Shown one piece after another: positions 16,088 through 25,388 of a stretch of 64,000 nucleotides of DNA. This DNA comes from Lewinellaceae bacterium (GTDB lineage Bacteria > Bacteroidota > Bacteroidia > Chitinophagales > Saprospiraceae). Each line of letters starts with the position of its first letter. The stretch's first letter is position 1. Location of the stretch: the NCBI GenBank assembly GCA_947476195.1, contig CANJPT010000001.1, positions 42,620 through 106,619 of the forward strand, read 5' to 3'. The notes beneath the pieces are model-generated. The model saw nothing but the letters and a program-made list of their open reading frames with translations, was not told where the DNA came from and did no database searches. The translations under genes were made by a program, and so were the position numbers.

Positions 16088-17701
16088 TCAGACCTTTGGT
16101 CCAGCCATAACGATCTCTGCACTGGCTTGATCTGTGTATTTTTCAAAATTCTGGACAAATTCCTTGGCCAGAGATTTTGCTTTAAGGTCGTAATCAGTCT
16201 TATCCGTCCAGGTGTTACGAGGGTTCAGGAGATCACTTGGAACACCTGGGCATGAAGTTGGAATTTCCATGCCAAAAACCGGGTGCTTTTCAAAGCTTAC
16301 TTCATCTAAGCCACCGTTCAGTGCTTCCGTAATCATAGCACGGGTGTATGGAAGTTTGATCCGACTACCGACCCCGTAAGGTCCGCCAACCCAACCAGTG
16401 TTTATAAGCCAAACCTTTGCCTTACTCTTGCGGAGCTTTTTACCCAATAAATCAGCGTAACTGGCAGGGTGCAAAGGTAGGAATGGAGCGCCAAAACAAG
16501 CAGAAAAAGTAGATTTTGGCTCCTTGATTCCTACCTCAGTTCCAGCCACTCGAGCCGTGTAGCCACTGATAAAATAATACATGGCCTGCTCCGGTGTAAG
16601 ACGTGAAATGGGCGGAAGGATGCCATAAGCATCGCAAGTAAGGAAGAAGATGTTCTTCGGATCACCCATTGCACGGCTTGGATTTACCGCGTTTTCAATG
16701 TGATTTATTGGATAGGATACACGCGTATTTTCTGTGATGCTACGGTCAGCGTAGTCTACCGTACGGGTACCCGGAAAGAATTTGATATTTTCTAAAATTG
16801 CTCCGTGTCGGATGGCACGGAAGATATCTGGCTCTTTTTCTGCTGTCAGGTCGATCGTTTTGGCGTAGCAACCACCTTCGAAGTTGAACACCTCGTCGGA
16901 GCCCCAGGCATGCTCATCATCACCGATAAGGGCACGATGTGGATCAGCGCTGAGGGTCGTTTTTCCAGTGCCTGAGAGGCCGAAAAACAGAGCAATGTCT
17001 CCATCATGGCCCACATTTGCGGAGCAGTGCATAGGGAGCGTATCTTTGGTACGCGTAGGCAAGACAAAATTAATGACAGAGAAAATACCTTTTTTTATCT
17101 CACCAGTATATCCGGTACCGCCAATGAGCAGGCGACGTTTTTTTACATTTACAATTGCAAAGTTATGTTGGCGTGTGCCATCTACTGCAGGGTCAGCTTT
17201 GAAGCCAGGAGCGCAAAGTACCGTCCACCGTGCGTCAAAAGTTGCCAGATCTGTTTGGTCCGGGCGGATAAACATATTGCTGGCAAATTGACTACTCCAG
17301 GGGTATTCAGCGATTACCCGTGCCCGGAGGTGATAGTCTGGGTTCGCGCTTGCATTGGCTTGTACGTCGCGTACATACAAATCTTTTTTTCGGAGGTAAG
17401 TGCATACTTTGCGCCACAATGCGTCGAATTTTTTGGGCTCAAATGCAAGGTTCACTTTCCCCCAATAGACCTTGTTCGCAGTGACACTGTCTTTCACGAT
17501 AAAACGATCCTCTGGCGAACGGCCCGTGAATTCACCGGTGTAAATGACCAAAGCACCCGAATCTGCTAATTGGCCCATGCCTTTTGAGATAGTATGCTCC
17601 ACCAGTTCTTCTGGTGAGAGGTTCCAATAAGCCATCTTCCAGTTTTTCAGACCAACTTCGTGGAGATCAGCGTCTGGATTTTTAAATCCCTGTTCTTGCA
17701 T
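16088..17701 (-). CDS. pckA: Phosphoenolpyruvate carboxykinase (ATP)
   Basis: 537 residues, full length. Visible signatures: the substrate loop TGRSPEDRFIV near residue 60, LIGGTGYTGEIKKG, the kinase-1 loop GLSGTGKTTLSAD (Walker A), the metal-binding GDDEHAWG (kinase 2), and FLTCDAYGILPPIS. The enzyme converts oxaloacetate and ATP to phosphoenolpyruvate and CO2, the first committed step of gluconeogenesis, and can run backwards. The gene opens a leftward run with coaBC and porD. Its upstream region contains a 14-bp palindrome (17941-17954) that might be an operator. Confidence 0.98.
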   Translation of the reverse strand: MQEQGFKNPDADLHEVGLKNWKMAYWNLSPEELVEHTISKGMGQLADSGALVIYTGEFTGRSPEDRFIVKDSVTANKVYWGKVNLAFEPKKFDALWRKVCTYLRKKDLYVRDVQANASANPDYHLRARVIAEYPWSSQFASNMFIRPDQTDLATFDARWTVLCAPGFKADPAVDGTRQHNFAIVNVKKRRLLIGGTGYTGEIKKGIFSVINFVLPTRTKDTLPMHCSANVGHDGDIALFFGLSGTGKTTLSADPHRALIGDDEHAWGSDEVFNFEGGCYAKTIDLTAEKEPDIFRAIRHGAILENIKFFPGTRTVDYADRSITENTRVSYPINHIENAVNPSRAMGDPKNIFFLTCDAYGILPPISRLTPEQAMYYFISGYTARVAGTEVGIKEPKSTFSACFGAPFLPLHPASYADLLGKKLRKSKAKVWLINTGWVGGPYGVGSRIKLPYTRAMITEALNGGLDEVSFEKHPVFGMEIPTSCPGVPSDLLNPRNTWTDKTDYDLKAKSLAKEFVQNFEKYTDQASAEIVMAGPKV

Positions 17702-18240
17702 AAATTCAATTTTAAAAGGTGGTTAAGACAAAAAAAGATCAAGCGCAAAAAATTATGGTGTAACACTTGACTGGGCGAAGATACGGCGGAGGTTTATGCA
17801 ATTTATATGGGCCGTACCTTTACTTCTGTTTGTATTTCAATAGCCACTTTGATCGTATGGTTGTAGCGCATTATGCCCAAACCCGGGAAGAATCTGAGCT
17901 TTGGATTCCAAAAAGTCAGACAAAAAGTCGACCACAAACAGGGCAAATTTGCCCATAAAAGCCTTATTTTTGCCCCAAAATATTTAAACAGGCGTATTTG
18001 GATACCGGCTACTGGAAATGTTAAAACTGTAGTGTAAGCAGTCAATAATTTTCAGGAATAAATTTACCCGGTGCAGTCCGAATCCAGAATCCCAGACATA
18101 CGCGATACTGAAAATATACAGAAGCCTACCCTGGGAATATATTTTTGAAATCTTTAACCGCTTATTGTGCAACTACAGGCACTTTGTATCGTTTGTAGCA
18201 ATAGGATGAAGTTCGCCTACACACAACTCAATTTCAAATA
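17702..18240. other. Divergent pckA-lolA intergenic region
   Basis: 539 bp with no credible reading frame. It must hold the promoters of both genes. The only clear structure is the perfect palindrome GGGCAAATTTGCCC at 17941-17954, a plausible site for a dimeric regulator. Confidence 0.4.
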
Positions 18241-18912
18241 ATGAACAAACTGCTTTTTTTGCCAATTGCACTCTTGATTTCAAGCCAAAGCCTAACCGCA
18301 CAATCTACCGTACCTGAAAAAAACGACCCTGAAGCCAAAAAGGTGCTAGACAAGATCCGAAAGAAATATGATGCCTATAATACGTTAGAAGCCACTTTTT
18401 CGCTGGCAATTGAAGTGCCCGGAGCGCCAAAAGATGTTCAAAAAGGCACCGTAATGCAGGATGGCAAAAAATTTCGCCTGGATATGAGCGATCAGATCGT
18501 TGTCAGCGATGCTGTTACCACTTGGGCATATCAGAAAAAAGCCAACGAAGTTCAGGTTAACAACGCTGATCCAAACGATGTAAATGCCTTCTTTACACCC
18601 AAAGAACTGTTGGGCCGTTATCAAAAAGGAGATTACATGTACGCCATAACAGATAAAATCATGGAAGGCGGTAAATTGCTCACGCAAATAGAGTTCAAGC
18701 CGAAAGACAAAAACGCTGAATATTCAAAACTCCGAGTATCTATAGACGAAAAGGCTGGCACGATGCAAGGTGTCAAAGCCTTTGCCAAGGATGGTTCTCG
18801 ATATACGTTTACAATCACTCGCTTATCTCCAAACAAGGCGATTCCCGCCACGCAGTTTACCTTCGATACAAATCAGTTTAAAGGCGTGCGGGTAGAGGAC
18901 TTGCGGATGTAG
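18241..18912 (+). CDS. lolA: LolA-family outer-membrane lipoprotein carrier
   Basis: 223 residues with a signal peptide (LLFLPIALLISSQSLTAQ, cut near residue 20). The mature chain has the LolA pattern: KVLDKIRKKYDAYNTLEATFSL, then GTVMQDGKKFRLDMSDQIVVSD and an RLSPNKAIPATQFTFD region close to the end, all strands of the half-barrel that shelters the lipoprotein acyl chains. It should ferry lipoproteins across the periplasm from LolCDE. Bacteroidota often carry several LolA-like paralogues, so it may serve a special cargo. It is convergent with the thiolase gene 10 bp away. Confidence 0.85.
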   Translation: MNKLLFLPIALLISSQSLTAQSTVPEKNDPEAKKVLDKIRKKYDAYNTLEATFSLAIEVPGAPKDVQKGTVMQDGKKFRLDMSDQIVVSDAVTTWAYQKKANEVQVNNADPNDVNAFFTPKELLGRYQKGDYMYAITDKIMEGGKLLTQIEFKPKDKNAEYSKLRVSIDEKAGTMQGVKAFAKDGSRYTFTITRLSPNKAIPATQFTFDTNQFKGVRVEDLRM

Positions 18913-18922
18913 GAAGTATTTC

Positions 18923-20098
18923 TTACATCTTCTCAATCACAATCGCAGTAGCCCCTCCCCCACCGTTACAGATCGCGGCGAGTCCTAACTTGCCATTTTT
19001 CTGATGTAAAACATTGGTCAGGGTCGTAACTATTCTTGCTCCTGAAGCCCCCAGTGGGTGACCGAGCGATACAGCTCCTCCAAACACGTTGGTCTTCTCG
19101 TGGCTGATTCCCATTACTTGTTCAAAAGCCATCGTAACGACTGCAAATGCTTCATTTATCTCAAAAAAGTCAATGTCGTCTTTGGTCACGCCGGCCATTT
19201 TCAAGGCTTTAGGTGCTGCGATAGTTGGAGTGGTCGTAAACCATTCAGGGGCTTGTTCCGCATCGGCAAAGCCACGGATTTTAGCAATTGGCGTGAGTCC
19301 AAGCCGTTTTACGGCTGCTGCACTGGCTAAAATCAGGGCTGCTGCACCATCGTTGATGGTACTGGCATTGGCTGCTGTCACGGTACCATCGGGCGTAAAA
19401 GCCGGGCGTAAACCTGGAATTTTGTCAAAAAATACTTTTTTAAATTCTTCGTCTTCTAAAATCTGAATCGGGTCACCTTTCTTCTGCGGGATCGTGACCG
19501 GTATGATCTCTGATTTGAAAAAACCTGCCTCCGTTGAAGCCGCTGAGCGCTTGTACGATTCAATAGCAAAGGCATCCTGCGCTTCGCGGCTAATGGCAAA
19601 CTTTACTGCCGTAGCATCCGCGCAAAAGCCCATTGCTTTTTGGTTATATACATCAGTAAGACCGTCTTTGAAGCCATCTACGACTTCACCATTTCCAAAT
19701 TTATACCCCCAACGGGCATTTGGCAGATAATAGGGGATCTGTGACATGTTTTCCATACCACCAGCTACCACAATATCGTTGAGTCCCAACATAATACTCT
19801 GTGCGCCAAGGGTGATACACTTCATGCCCGAAGCGCAGACCTTATTTACGGTTGTACAGGGAACTGAATCAGGGATGCCTGCGAATCGCGCTGCCTGTCG
19901 TGCCGGCGCCTGGCCAAGGTTGGCACTCACTACGTTGCCCATGAGCACTTCGTTGACTTCTTCCGCAGCAATGCCTGCTTTTTCCAATGCGCCACGAATC
20001 GCGATTGCACCCAATTGAGTAGCGGAAACACCCGACAGGGTTCCGCCAAAACTGCCAATGGGTGTTCGAACCGCGGAGATGATGAATACTTCTTGCAT
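18923..20098 (-). CDS. Acetyl-CoA C-acyltransferase (thiolase)
   Basis: 391 residues, the normal length of thiolase II enzymes. The active-site cysteine lies in NKVCASGMKCITLG (about residue 88). The second block is NEAFAVVTMAFEQ, and GHPLGASGARI with the C-terminal AICNGGGGATA supplies the catalytic His and Cys. It condenses or splits acetyl-CoA units, in beta-oxidation, acetoacetate metabolism or polyhydroxyalkanoate supply; no neighbouring gene decides between them. It starts 64 bp from the end of the DUF58 gene on the same strand. Confidence 0.95.
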   Translation of the reverse strand: MQEVFIISAVRTPIGSFGGTLSGVSATQLGAIAIRGALEKAGIAAEEVNEVLMGNVVSANLGQAPARQAARFAGIPDSVPCTTVNKVCASGMKCITLGAQSIMLGLNDIVVAGGMENMSQIPYYLPNARWGYKFGNGEVVDGFKDGLTDVYNQKAMGFCADATAVKFAISREAQDAFAIESYKRSAASTEAGFFKSEIIPVTIPQKKGDPIQILEDEEFKKVFFDKIPGLRPAFTPDGTVTAANASTINDGAAALILASAAAVKRLGLTPIAKIRGFADAEQAPEWFTTTPTIAAPKALKMAGVTKDDIDFFEINEAFAVVTMAFEQVMGISHEKTNVFGGAVSLGHPLGASGARIVTTLTNVLHQKNGKLGLAAICNGGGGATAIVIEKM

Positions 20099-20162
20099 GT
20101 TTATAATAATTTGGTTAGGCTGATTTTTATTGTTTGGCTAAAATGTCCATGGGCCAATGTCC

Positions 20163-21101
20163 TCAATGCATCTTAGACCGCTTGGCCATCCACGTCTGAA
20201 GAATCGGGATAAAACCCTGATTGATATCGGCTTCCACAAAATCAATTTTAAATTGAAGACATTTCATCCGCAACTGCGCCGTAAATGCCCCAACTTGTTT
20301 GGTGTAAAATTCCTTCACCTGATTGGGCTGTAAACGAACTTCCTCCCCATTTTCCATATCCACAAAAATATAAGGACGGTTTTCAAATTCAAAGTCCAAT
20401 TCCTTGCTCTTGTCGGTGACATGAAATAAGATAACTTCGTGTTTGGCGTGGCGTAAGTGCTGTAATGCCGAAAAAACCTCTTCTGCCTTTTCCGGATTCT
20501 CCATCACATCCGTAAAAACCACTACCATGGAGCGCCGATGGAAGGATTCGGCTACCTGGTGGAGACTTGAAGCCAAATTAGTTGGTTTGTTCAGTTGCGG
20601 ATTTTCAATACGCTCAATCAGTTTGGAAAGCAACAAACGGTAATGAACCGTGCTGGACTTCGCTCCGGTGCTAAATCGGATCTCATCATCAAAAAGCGTA
20701 AGTCCAAATGCATCGCGTTGGTGCTTCAGGGCATTCATCAATACTGCCGCTGATTGCGCTGCAAAGCAAAATTTGTTGCTGTACTTATTCTTTTCAGGAT
20801 GCTTTTCATCCCAGGGATAGTACATGGTTGAAGATGCATCCACCACGATGTGACAGCGTAGATTGGTCTCCTCCTCGTATCTTTTAGAAAAAAGTTTGTC
20901 CGTACGCCCATACACCTTCCAATCCATGTTTCGGGTACTCTCTCCGGGGTTATAAAGGCGGTGCTCAGCAAACTCAACTGAAAAACCGTGAAAAGGGCTT
21001 CGGTGAAGCCCCACAATAAAGCCTTCAACTATCTGCTGCGCCAACATTTCGAGGTTGCTGCCGAGCGCCCGGATATCCTGGGTTTCTAATATTTGTGACA
21101 T
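20163..21101 (-). CDS. DUF58 domain protein (MoxR-associated, von Willebrand A-like)
   Basis: 312 residues. The family core is obvious: GFSVEFAEHRLYNPGESTRNMDWKVYGRT, then TNLRCHIVVDASSTMYYPW, where the DASSTM sequence resembles the metal-ion-dependent adhesion site DxSxS of von Willebrand A domains. DUF58 proteins usually work with a MoxR-type AAA+ ATPase and other vWA proteins in envelope or cofactor-insertion tasks. No moxR gene lies next to it in this window, which is unusual, so the partner must be elsewhere. The protein has no signal peptide and should be cytoplasmic. Confidence 0.9.
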   Translation of the reverse strand: MSQILETQDIRALGSNLEMLAQQIVEGFIVGLHRSPFHGFSVEFAEHRLYNPGESTRNMDWKVYGRTDKLFSKRYEEETNLRCHIVVDASSTMYYPWDEKHPEKNKYSNKFCFAAQSAAVLMNALKHQRDAFGLTLFDDEIRFSTGAKSSTVHYRLLLSKLIERIENPQLNKPTNLASSLHQVAESFHRRSMVVVFTDVMENPEKAEEVFSALQHLRHAKHEVILFHVTDKSKELDFEFENRPYIFVDMENGEEVRLQPNQVKEFYTKQVGAFTAQLRMKCLQFKIDFVEADINQGFIPILQTWMAKRSKMH

Positions 21102-21277
21102 ATCTTTGTTAAATATTGAGGTCTTTTCAAGACCGTTTGGACTTTAGGATTTCGCGATCGACCTTTGGATTATCGTAATACAGAGCGCGAAGGTAGGACT
21201 TAGAACATAAAATTCGCTTTGTGGTTAGATGGACTGGAACCATTCTTAGACATAAGCAACTAAACACTCTTTTTTAG

Positions 21278-21508
21278 ATGAAAAACAAAGGACTTTTACT
21301 CTTGTTGGGCTATTTGCTCTTCACGCTTGGCATTACATCGGTCGTCATGGAGCTGGTAGGCACCCATTGGTATTTTCTGGCCTGGATCGAGCAATTAGGA
21401 CGGCTTTTAAGCTTTATACTAAAAATATTGATGTTGGTCGGGGGGATCTTGATGATTGTTTTGGCTCGCGTAGACTGGGAACAGGAAAAGCGTGACAGCA
21501 GCAAATAA
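21278..21508 (+). CDS. Small two-helix membrane protein
   Basis: 76 residues. Two hydrophobic stretches (LLLLLGYLLFTLGITSVVMELV, residues 5-26, and LLSFILKILMLVGGILMIVLA, about 43-63) are joined by a short loop with THWYFLAWIEQLG, and the tail is charged (DWEQEKRDSSK). The layout suggests a hairpin with both ends in the cytoplasm. I recognise no family. It is followed 17 bp later by the TonB-domain gene on the same strand, so the two are likely co-transcribed. Confidence 0.6.
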   Translation: MKNKGLLLLLGYLLFTLGITSVVMELVGTHWYFLAWIEQLGRLLSFILKILMLVGGILMIVLARVDWEQEKRDSSK

Positions 21509-21525
21509 TTCTTAAATCTATTGCC

Positions 21526-21984
21526 ATGATAAAATTCAAAATTTTTCTATTGCTGTGCACTTGCGCTGCTTCAACTTATGCTCAAACAGCCTCGCCTTTA
21601 GAAGCACCACCCTTTGAAACAACACCCGTTGCTAAGGAACAAAAACCGGTTGCGCAAAACGATAAAGTCTATGAACTCTTTGAACTAAGCAAACTGCCTG
21701 CGTTTCCCGGAGGCGAATCAGCCATGTATAAGTTCATTGCAAAGCAACTTCAGTATCCTGCGGAAGCCCGGGAAAAACACATAAAAGGCACTGTTTTGTT
21801 GTCCTTTGAGGTGAATACTATAGGGAAAGTGGGGAATGTTCAAGTCATAAAAGACATCGGAGGCGGTTGTGGCATTGAAGCCCGTCGGGTGGTGCTTACC
21901 ATGCCGGATTGGGTTCCTGGCGAATTTGAAGGGCAGGTTGTAAAATCCCGCTATTCCATGCCATTCAAGTTCAATTTGAATTAG
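21526..21984 (+). CDS. TonB C-terminal domain protein
   Basis: 152 residues. A signal peptide (FLLLCTCAASTYAQ, ending near residue 20) replaces the TM anchor of classical TonB. A Pro/Lys-rich linker leads to a TonB C-terminal domain (about 60-152) with FPGGESAMYKFIAKQLQYP, KGTVLLSFEVNTIGKV and a WVPGEFEGQVVKSRYSMPF end, which is the common Bacteroidota form. Without an inner-membrane anchor it probably binds TonB boxes or barrel plugs in the periplasm rather than coupling to ExbBD. Its stop codon overlaps the stop of the convergent DUF5522 gene by 4 bp. Confidence 0.85.
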   Translation: MIKFKIFLLLCTCAASTYAQTASPLEAPPFETTPVAKEQKPVAQNDKVYELFELSKLPAFPGGESAMYKFIAKQLQYPAEAREKHIKGTVLLSFEVNTIGKVGNVQVIKDIGGGCGIEARRVVLTMPDWVPGEFEGQVVKSRYSMPFKFNLN

Positions 21985-22214
21985 GCTCCCAAATGATTGT
22001 CCGATGATTTCTCTTCTTTCTTCCCGTAAGGACAATGCCGGCAGCCGCTCCCACAACAATGACCTCGTTTTTGAAGAAAATAGGCTGTAAAAACCCAGCT
22101 ACCACGATCAATGTAATAGTCTAGTCCTTGTTGCAGAGGCTCGGTCTTGGGCGGTGGTGTTTTTTTCACTCGAGAACGGTTTGTAAACTGTAATTCGACC
22201 CAGAGAACACTCAA
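21981..22214 (-). CDS. DUF5522 cysteine-rich small protein
   Basis: 77 residues. The C-terminal half contains DYYIDRGSWVFTAYFLQKRGHCC followed by GSGCRHCPYGKK, the DUF5522 signature, with four cysteines and one histidine that look like a metal site. The function of this family is unknown. The first 30 residues are not well conserved in similar proteins I know, so translation may start further in. It is convergent with the TonB-domain gene, with a 4-bp overlap. Confidence 0.75.
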   Translation of the reverse strand: MSVLWVELQFTNRSRVKKTPPPKTEPLQQGLDYYIDRGSWVFTAYFLQKRGHCCGSGCRHCPYGKKEEKSSDNHLGA

Positions 22215-22411
22215 ATGGTAAAAAGTGTTTTTGGCCGCAGCGCTGTAAGGCTTTGCACCAGCTTTTCCAATCGAGTTACCAAGCCAATCAAGACCATTCC
22301 CGAGCCGTTAACGGCCAGCTTGTTCGGAGCGACACCATTATTCCTTGCTGTTTATCCACAAAAAGGGGCGGACATTTTGATGGGGTTTTTAAGAAAGACC
22401 GCTCCAATACA

Positions 22412-24283
22412 TCAATCCATATCATCAGCTTCGATTTCCAACTCCGCATCCTTTTCCCAGATCTCCATTTCGCAGGGCTTGCAGTTGAATTTCAGTTTAT
22501 ATTCTGTTTCGCCGTGTTTCAGGGTGAGCGGCTCGGCGAGCTTGGTTCCCATAGTCTCGCGCTGGTATCTAGGACATTTGCCCAATTCGTATTTTACGCA
22601 ATACTTGGTCACCATCACGCGCGATTTTCCGGGGTCCCACTGCAATTCAAAGGCCTTTTCAATATCAGTAACGCCGTGGCGCTTGTAAAACACCCGGGCC
22701 AGTTTATTGGACACATTGTAGGTAAAATCAAGCGCCTTTGCAGGGTAAGGGTGCTCTGTTTTCACAATCTGATGTTCTTCCCGCTGGTAATCCCGGATAC
22801 GGACGGCTGCCAATTGTTCTAAGGCCGCTCTTCGGATCTCATTTATTTTTGAAATGGGTAAAAACCAATTTTGCGAAAGATTCAACTCGATTCCATCCAC
22901 AATGAAGGGGGTATTGCCTGTTTTGGAGAGGTTTTTTTGGATGTTTTCAATCAACCCTTCCGTGTTTTTAGCAGGTTCTTTGGGCGTTTCGAGGGTAGCG
23001 AAACTAGAATGCCCGTCTTCGTCCAGCACATCCAGGCAAAAGCCTGTTTCCGTTTCGCTGAGGCGCAATTTGACGCCAATTTTTCGTACCGCGCTGTTTT
23101 CATTTTCCAGCATCCGGTTGAACTCGGCATCCAGGTTTCGGTATATGTCGGTGCCGGCTGGCATACGTTTCAATTCATTGGGTACCACTAGGTCGTTGAC
23201 GATGATATTGACCTGCAGGCCATCCGCTTCGCCTTGTTCATTGATGAAATGCAGGCCGTCTCCATTGTTCAGAAGCTCATAGTTTTCGATCTGGTAGCCG
23301 TTAGCTTTTACTTCCAGCAATTTGCCGATGTATTGCCCTTTGGATTTGGGGCTTTCCCAGGAACCTATTTTTTCACGACGGTGATTGACAAAGTAATCCG
23401 TGTAACCCCTGTTGAAACTGCGATCCATTTCCGGTTCAAACTGGTAAAAGGTTCGGCCCGAAGAAGCTTTTTCAAATTGATCGTCATGGGCTTCCAGAAA
23501 GGTATCCAGTTTTTTACGCAGGTAAGAGGTGTTGTTTTTAACGTAAACTATGTCTTTCAGTCTCCCTTCAATTTTAAAAGAAGTAATACCTGATTTGATC
23601 AGATTGGGCAGCTCGTTGCTTAGGTCCAGGTCCTTAATCGAAAGCAGGTGGCTGTTTTCAATCAGGGTAGTACCCTTTCCGTCAATCAGCTGGTAAGGCA
23701 GGCGACAGTTTTGCGCGCAAGAGCCACGGTTGGCAGAACGTTCGCCATTGGCAACACTCATATAGCAATTGCCGCTAAAGGATACACACAACGCTCCGGA
23801 GACGAAAAATTCGAGTTCGACGTCGCTGGCTTTGTGAATATCCAGCATCTGATCCAGGTTCAGTTCCCGGGCCAGTACCACGCGCTTAATACCGGCATCG
23901 GCAAGAAATTTGACATGACCGGCATCCCGGTTATTGGCCTGAGTACTGGCGTGGAGTACGATGGGTGGTAGATCCATTTCCATAATCCCCATATCCTGGA
24001 TGATGAGAGCATCTACGCCGATGTTGTACAGATCCCAGATGAGCTGCCGGCAACTATCCAGTTCATTATCATACAGAATGGTATTGACGGTCACAAACAC
24101 CTTTGCTTTGAACAAGTGGGCATATTTGACCATTTCTGCAATGTCTTCCACCGAGTTGGTGGCATTGGTCCGGGCGCCAAATAAGTGCGCACCGATGTAC
24201 ACAGCATCTGCGCCGGCATTGATGGCGGCCATACCCTGATAAAGGTTTTTGGCAGGAGCCAGTATCTCAATTTTTTTTCTCAT
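22412..24283 (-). CDS. U32-family peptidase, RlhA-like
   Basis: 623 residues. The N-terminus KIEILAPAKNLYQGMAAINAGADAVYIGA is the hallmark of U32 proteins. Next come LELFVSGALCVSFSGNCYMS-type and NRGSCAQNCRLPY motifs, and later KYCVKYELGKCP; the four cysteines in these two blocks are the conserved U32 set thought to bind an Fe-S cluster. A DUF3656-like region fills about 400-500. This matches RlhA of E. coli (YdcP), which hydroxylates C2501 of 23S rRNA, more than the protease PrtC. The C-terminus is acidic (EIEADDMD). It diverges from folE across 385 bp. Confidence 0.88.
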   Translation of the reverse strand: MRKKIEILAPAKNLYQGMAAINAGADAVYIGAHLFGARTNATNSVEDIAEMVKYAHLFKAKVFVTVNTILYDNELDSCRQLIWDLYNIGVDALIIQDMGIMEMDLPPIVLHASTQANNRDAGHVKFLADAGIKRVVLARELNLDQMLDIHKASDVELEFFVSGALCVSFSGNCYMSVANGERSANRGSCAQNCRLPYQLIDGKGTTLIENSHLLSIKDLDLSNELPNLIKSGITSFKIEGRLKDIVYVKNNTSYLRKKLDTFLEAHDDQFEKASSGRTFYQFEPEMDRSFNRGYTDYFVNHRREKIGSWESPKSKGQYIGKLLEVKANGYQIENYELLNNGDGLHFINEQGEADGLQVNIIVNDLVVPNELKRMPAGTDIYRNLDAEFNRMLENENSAVRKIGVKLRLSETETGFCLDVLDEDGHSSFATLETPKEPAKNTEGLIENIQKNLSKTGNTPFIVDGIELNLSQNWFLPISKINEIRRAALEQLAAVRIRDYQREEHQIVKTEHPYPAKALDFTYNVSNKLARVFYKRHGVTDIEKAFELQWDPGKSRVMVTKYCVKYELGKCPRYQRETMGTKLAEPLTLKHGETEYKLKFNCKPCEMEIWEKDAELEIEADDMD

Positions 24284-24571
24284 TCGATGCGATCCGTTTC
24301 TTTCAGCAAGTCTAGCGGCCGAGGGGCAAAATTATAGATTTTATCTGCATAGCTAAGTGCTGTTCTGTCGCAACTGCTATTCTTTTTAATTTGCAGAACA
24401 AAAAACACAAACAATAGGCACTGTGTGGTAGTCATAGGGAAACCTTTTCGCAGGCGGAGCGCACGACGAATATGGCACTGAGGAGACTCCTCTGGCGGCC
24501 TATATGCACTTGTTAGGAGCAGCCGAAGCTGAAAGAGGGTCCATGCGATTGCTTAATTAAATCAGCCAATT

Positions 24572-24610
24572 ATTTTGTTTAATTATTACTTATAAATAAT
24601 TAAACAAAAT
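24572..24610. promoter_or_regulatory. Perfect 16-bp inverted repeat upstream of folE
   Basis: ATTTTGTTTAATTATT (24572-24587) is the exact inverse of 24595-24610, spaced by 7 nt. All but two pairs are A-T. It lies 34 bp upstream of the likely folE -7 box, the right place for an operator. Confidence 0.5.
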
Positions 24611-24643
24611 GCAAGCAGTACCGTTACTTGTTATTGAAATTTC

Positions 24644-24651
24644 TAAATTTG
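24644..24651 (+). promoter_or_regulatory. folE -7 box
   Basis: TAAATTTG is an exact TAnnTTTG match 17 bp before the folE start codon. The nearest TTG (24628-24630) is only 13 nt away, so the -33 element is weak or absent. Confidence 0.35.
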
Positions 24652-24668
24652 GTTAACCATTTTACGAC

Positions 24669-25388
24669 ATGCTAAAAGATTCAAATTATTCCAGCAATGC
24701 TACGCTCCTCACGGATGACGATATTGGAGACGATCACCTCATGACCTCGCTTGAAACACCTATGCGCGCGGATGCATTCGAACTTTCTGCTGAAGAAAAA
24801 ATGACGCGGATTGAGCACCATTTCCGCGAGATCATGCTCACCATGGGTCTTGACCTGAGCGACGACAGTTTGAAGGGTACTCCAAAACGGGTAGCCAAAA
24901 TGTACATACAGGAAATTTTTAGCGGACTAAACCCTAAGAACAAGCCAAAAGTTGCCCTGTTTGACAACAAATACGGTTACAACGAAATGCTGGTGGAAAA
25001 AGACATTACTTTTTATTCCAATTGCGAACACCACTTTGTGCCCATTATTGGAAAAGCGCACATTGCCTATATTGCTAAGGATAAGGTCATAGGCTTATCC
25101 AAGCTCAATCGTGTGGTTCAATATTTTGCAAAACGCCCACAGGTTCAGGAGCGGCTAACAATGCAGGTCGCACATCATCTGTGCAGTATTCTCGGGACAG
25201 ACGATATAGCCATTATCGTGGATGCGCACCACTTATGCGTTTCATCGAGAGGCGTTCAGGATGTAAATAGTAGTACCATTACAGCCTATTATGGCGGCGT
25301 TTTCCTGAAAGAAGCTAAGAAACATGAGTTTTTGCAATATCTGAATCTACCGGCAAAGTCGAAGGTTTTGGAAGTGCTGCAATCTTAG
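24669..25388 (+). CDS. folE: GTP cyclohydrolase I
   Basis: 239 residues, slightly longer than usual because of a 45-residue polar N-terminus. Domain signatures: TPKRVAKMYIQEIFSGL, ITFYSNCEHHFVPIIGKAHIAYI (zinc Cys and catalytic His), GLSKLNRVVQYFAKRPQVQERLT, and the second zinc Cys in DAHHLCVSSRG. It converts GTP to dihydroneopterin triphosphate, the entry to folate and pterin synthesis. A 16-bp palindrome and an exact TAAATTTG box precede it. The Cys-containing motifs show the zinc-dependent form (FolE1). Confidence 0.98.
   Translation: MLKDSNYSSNATLLTDDDIGDDHLMTSLETPMRADAFELSAEEKMTRIEHHFREIMLTMGLDLSDDSLKGTPKRVAKMYIQEIFSGLNPKNKPKVALFDNKYGYNEMLVEKDITFYSNCEHHFVPIIGKAHIAYIAKDKVIGLSKLNRVVQYFAKRPQVQERLTMQVAHHLCSILGTDDIAIIVDAHHLCVSSRGVQDVNSSTITAYYGGVFLKEAKKHEFLQYLNLPAKSKVLEVLQS

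Larger units (their letters stand above)
24284..24668. other. Divergent U32-folE intergenic region
   Basis: 385 bp. It contains an exact TAATTTTG box on the minus strand (24327-24334), possibly the U32 promoter but without a partner TTG, then a 16-bp palindrome (24572-24610) and a -7-like box in front of folE. A 40-codon open stretch at 24440-24560 has no start codon and is not called. Confidence 0.4.

Noticed and set aside
24440..24560. 40-codon open stretch with protein-like composition upstream of folE (contains EYGTEETPLAAYMHLLG)
   Set aside because: It lacks a start codon at its head, has no recognisable family, and lies between divergent genes; probably chance or a very old remnant.
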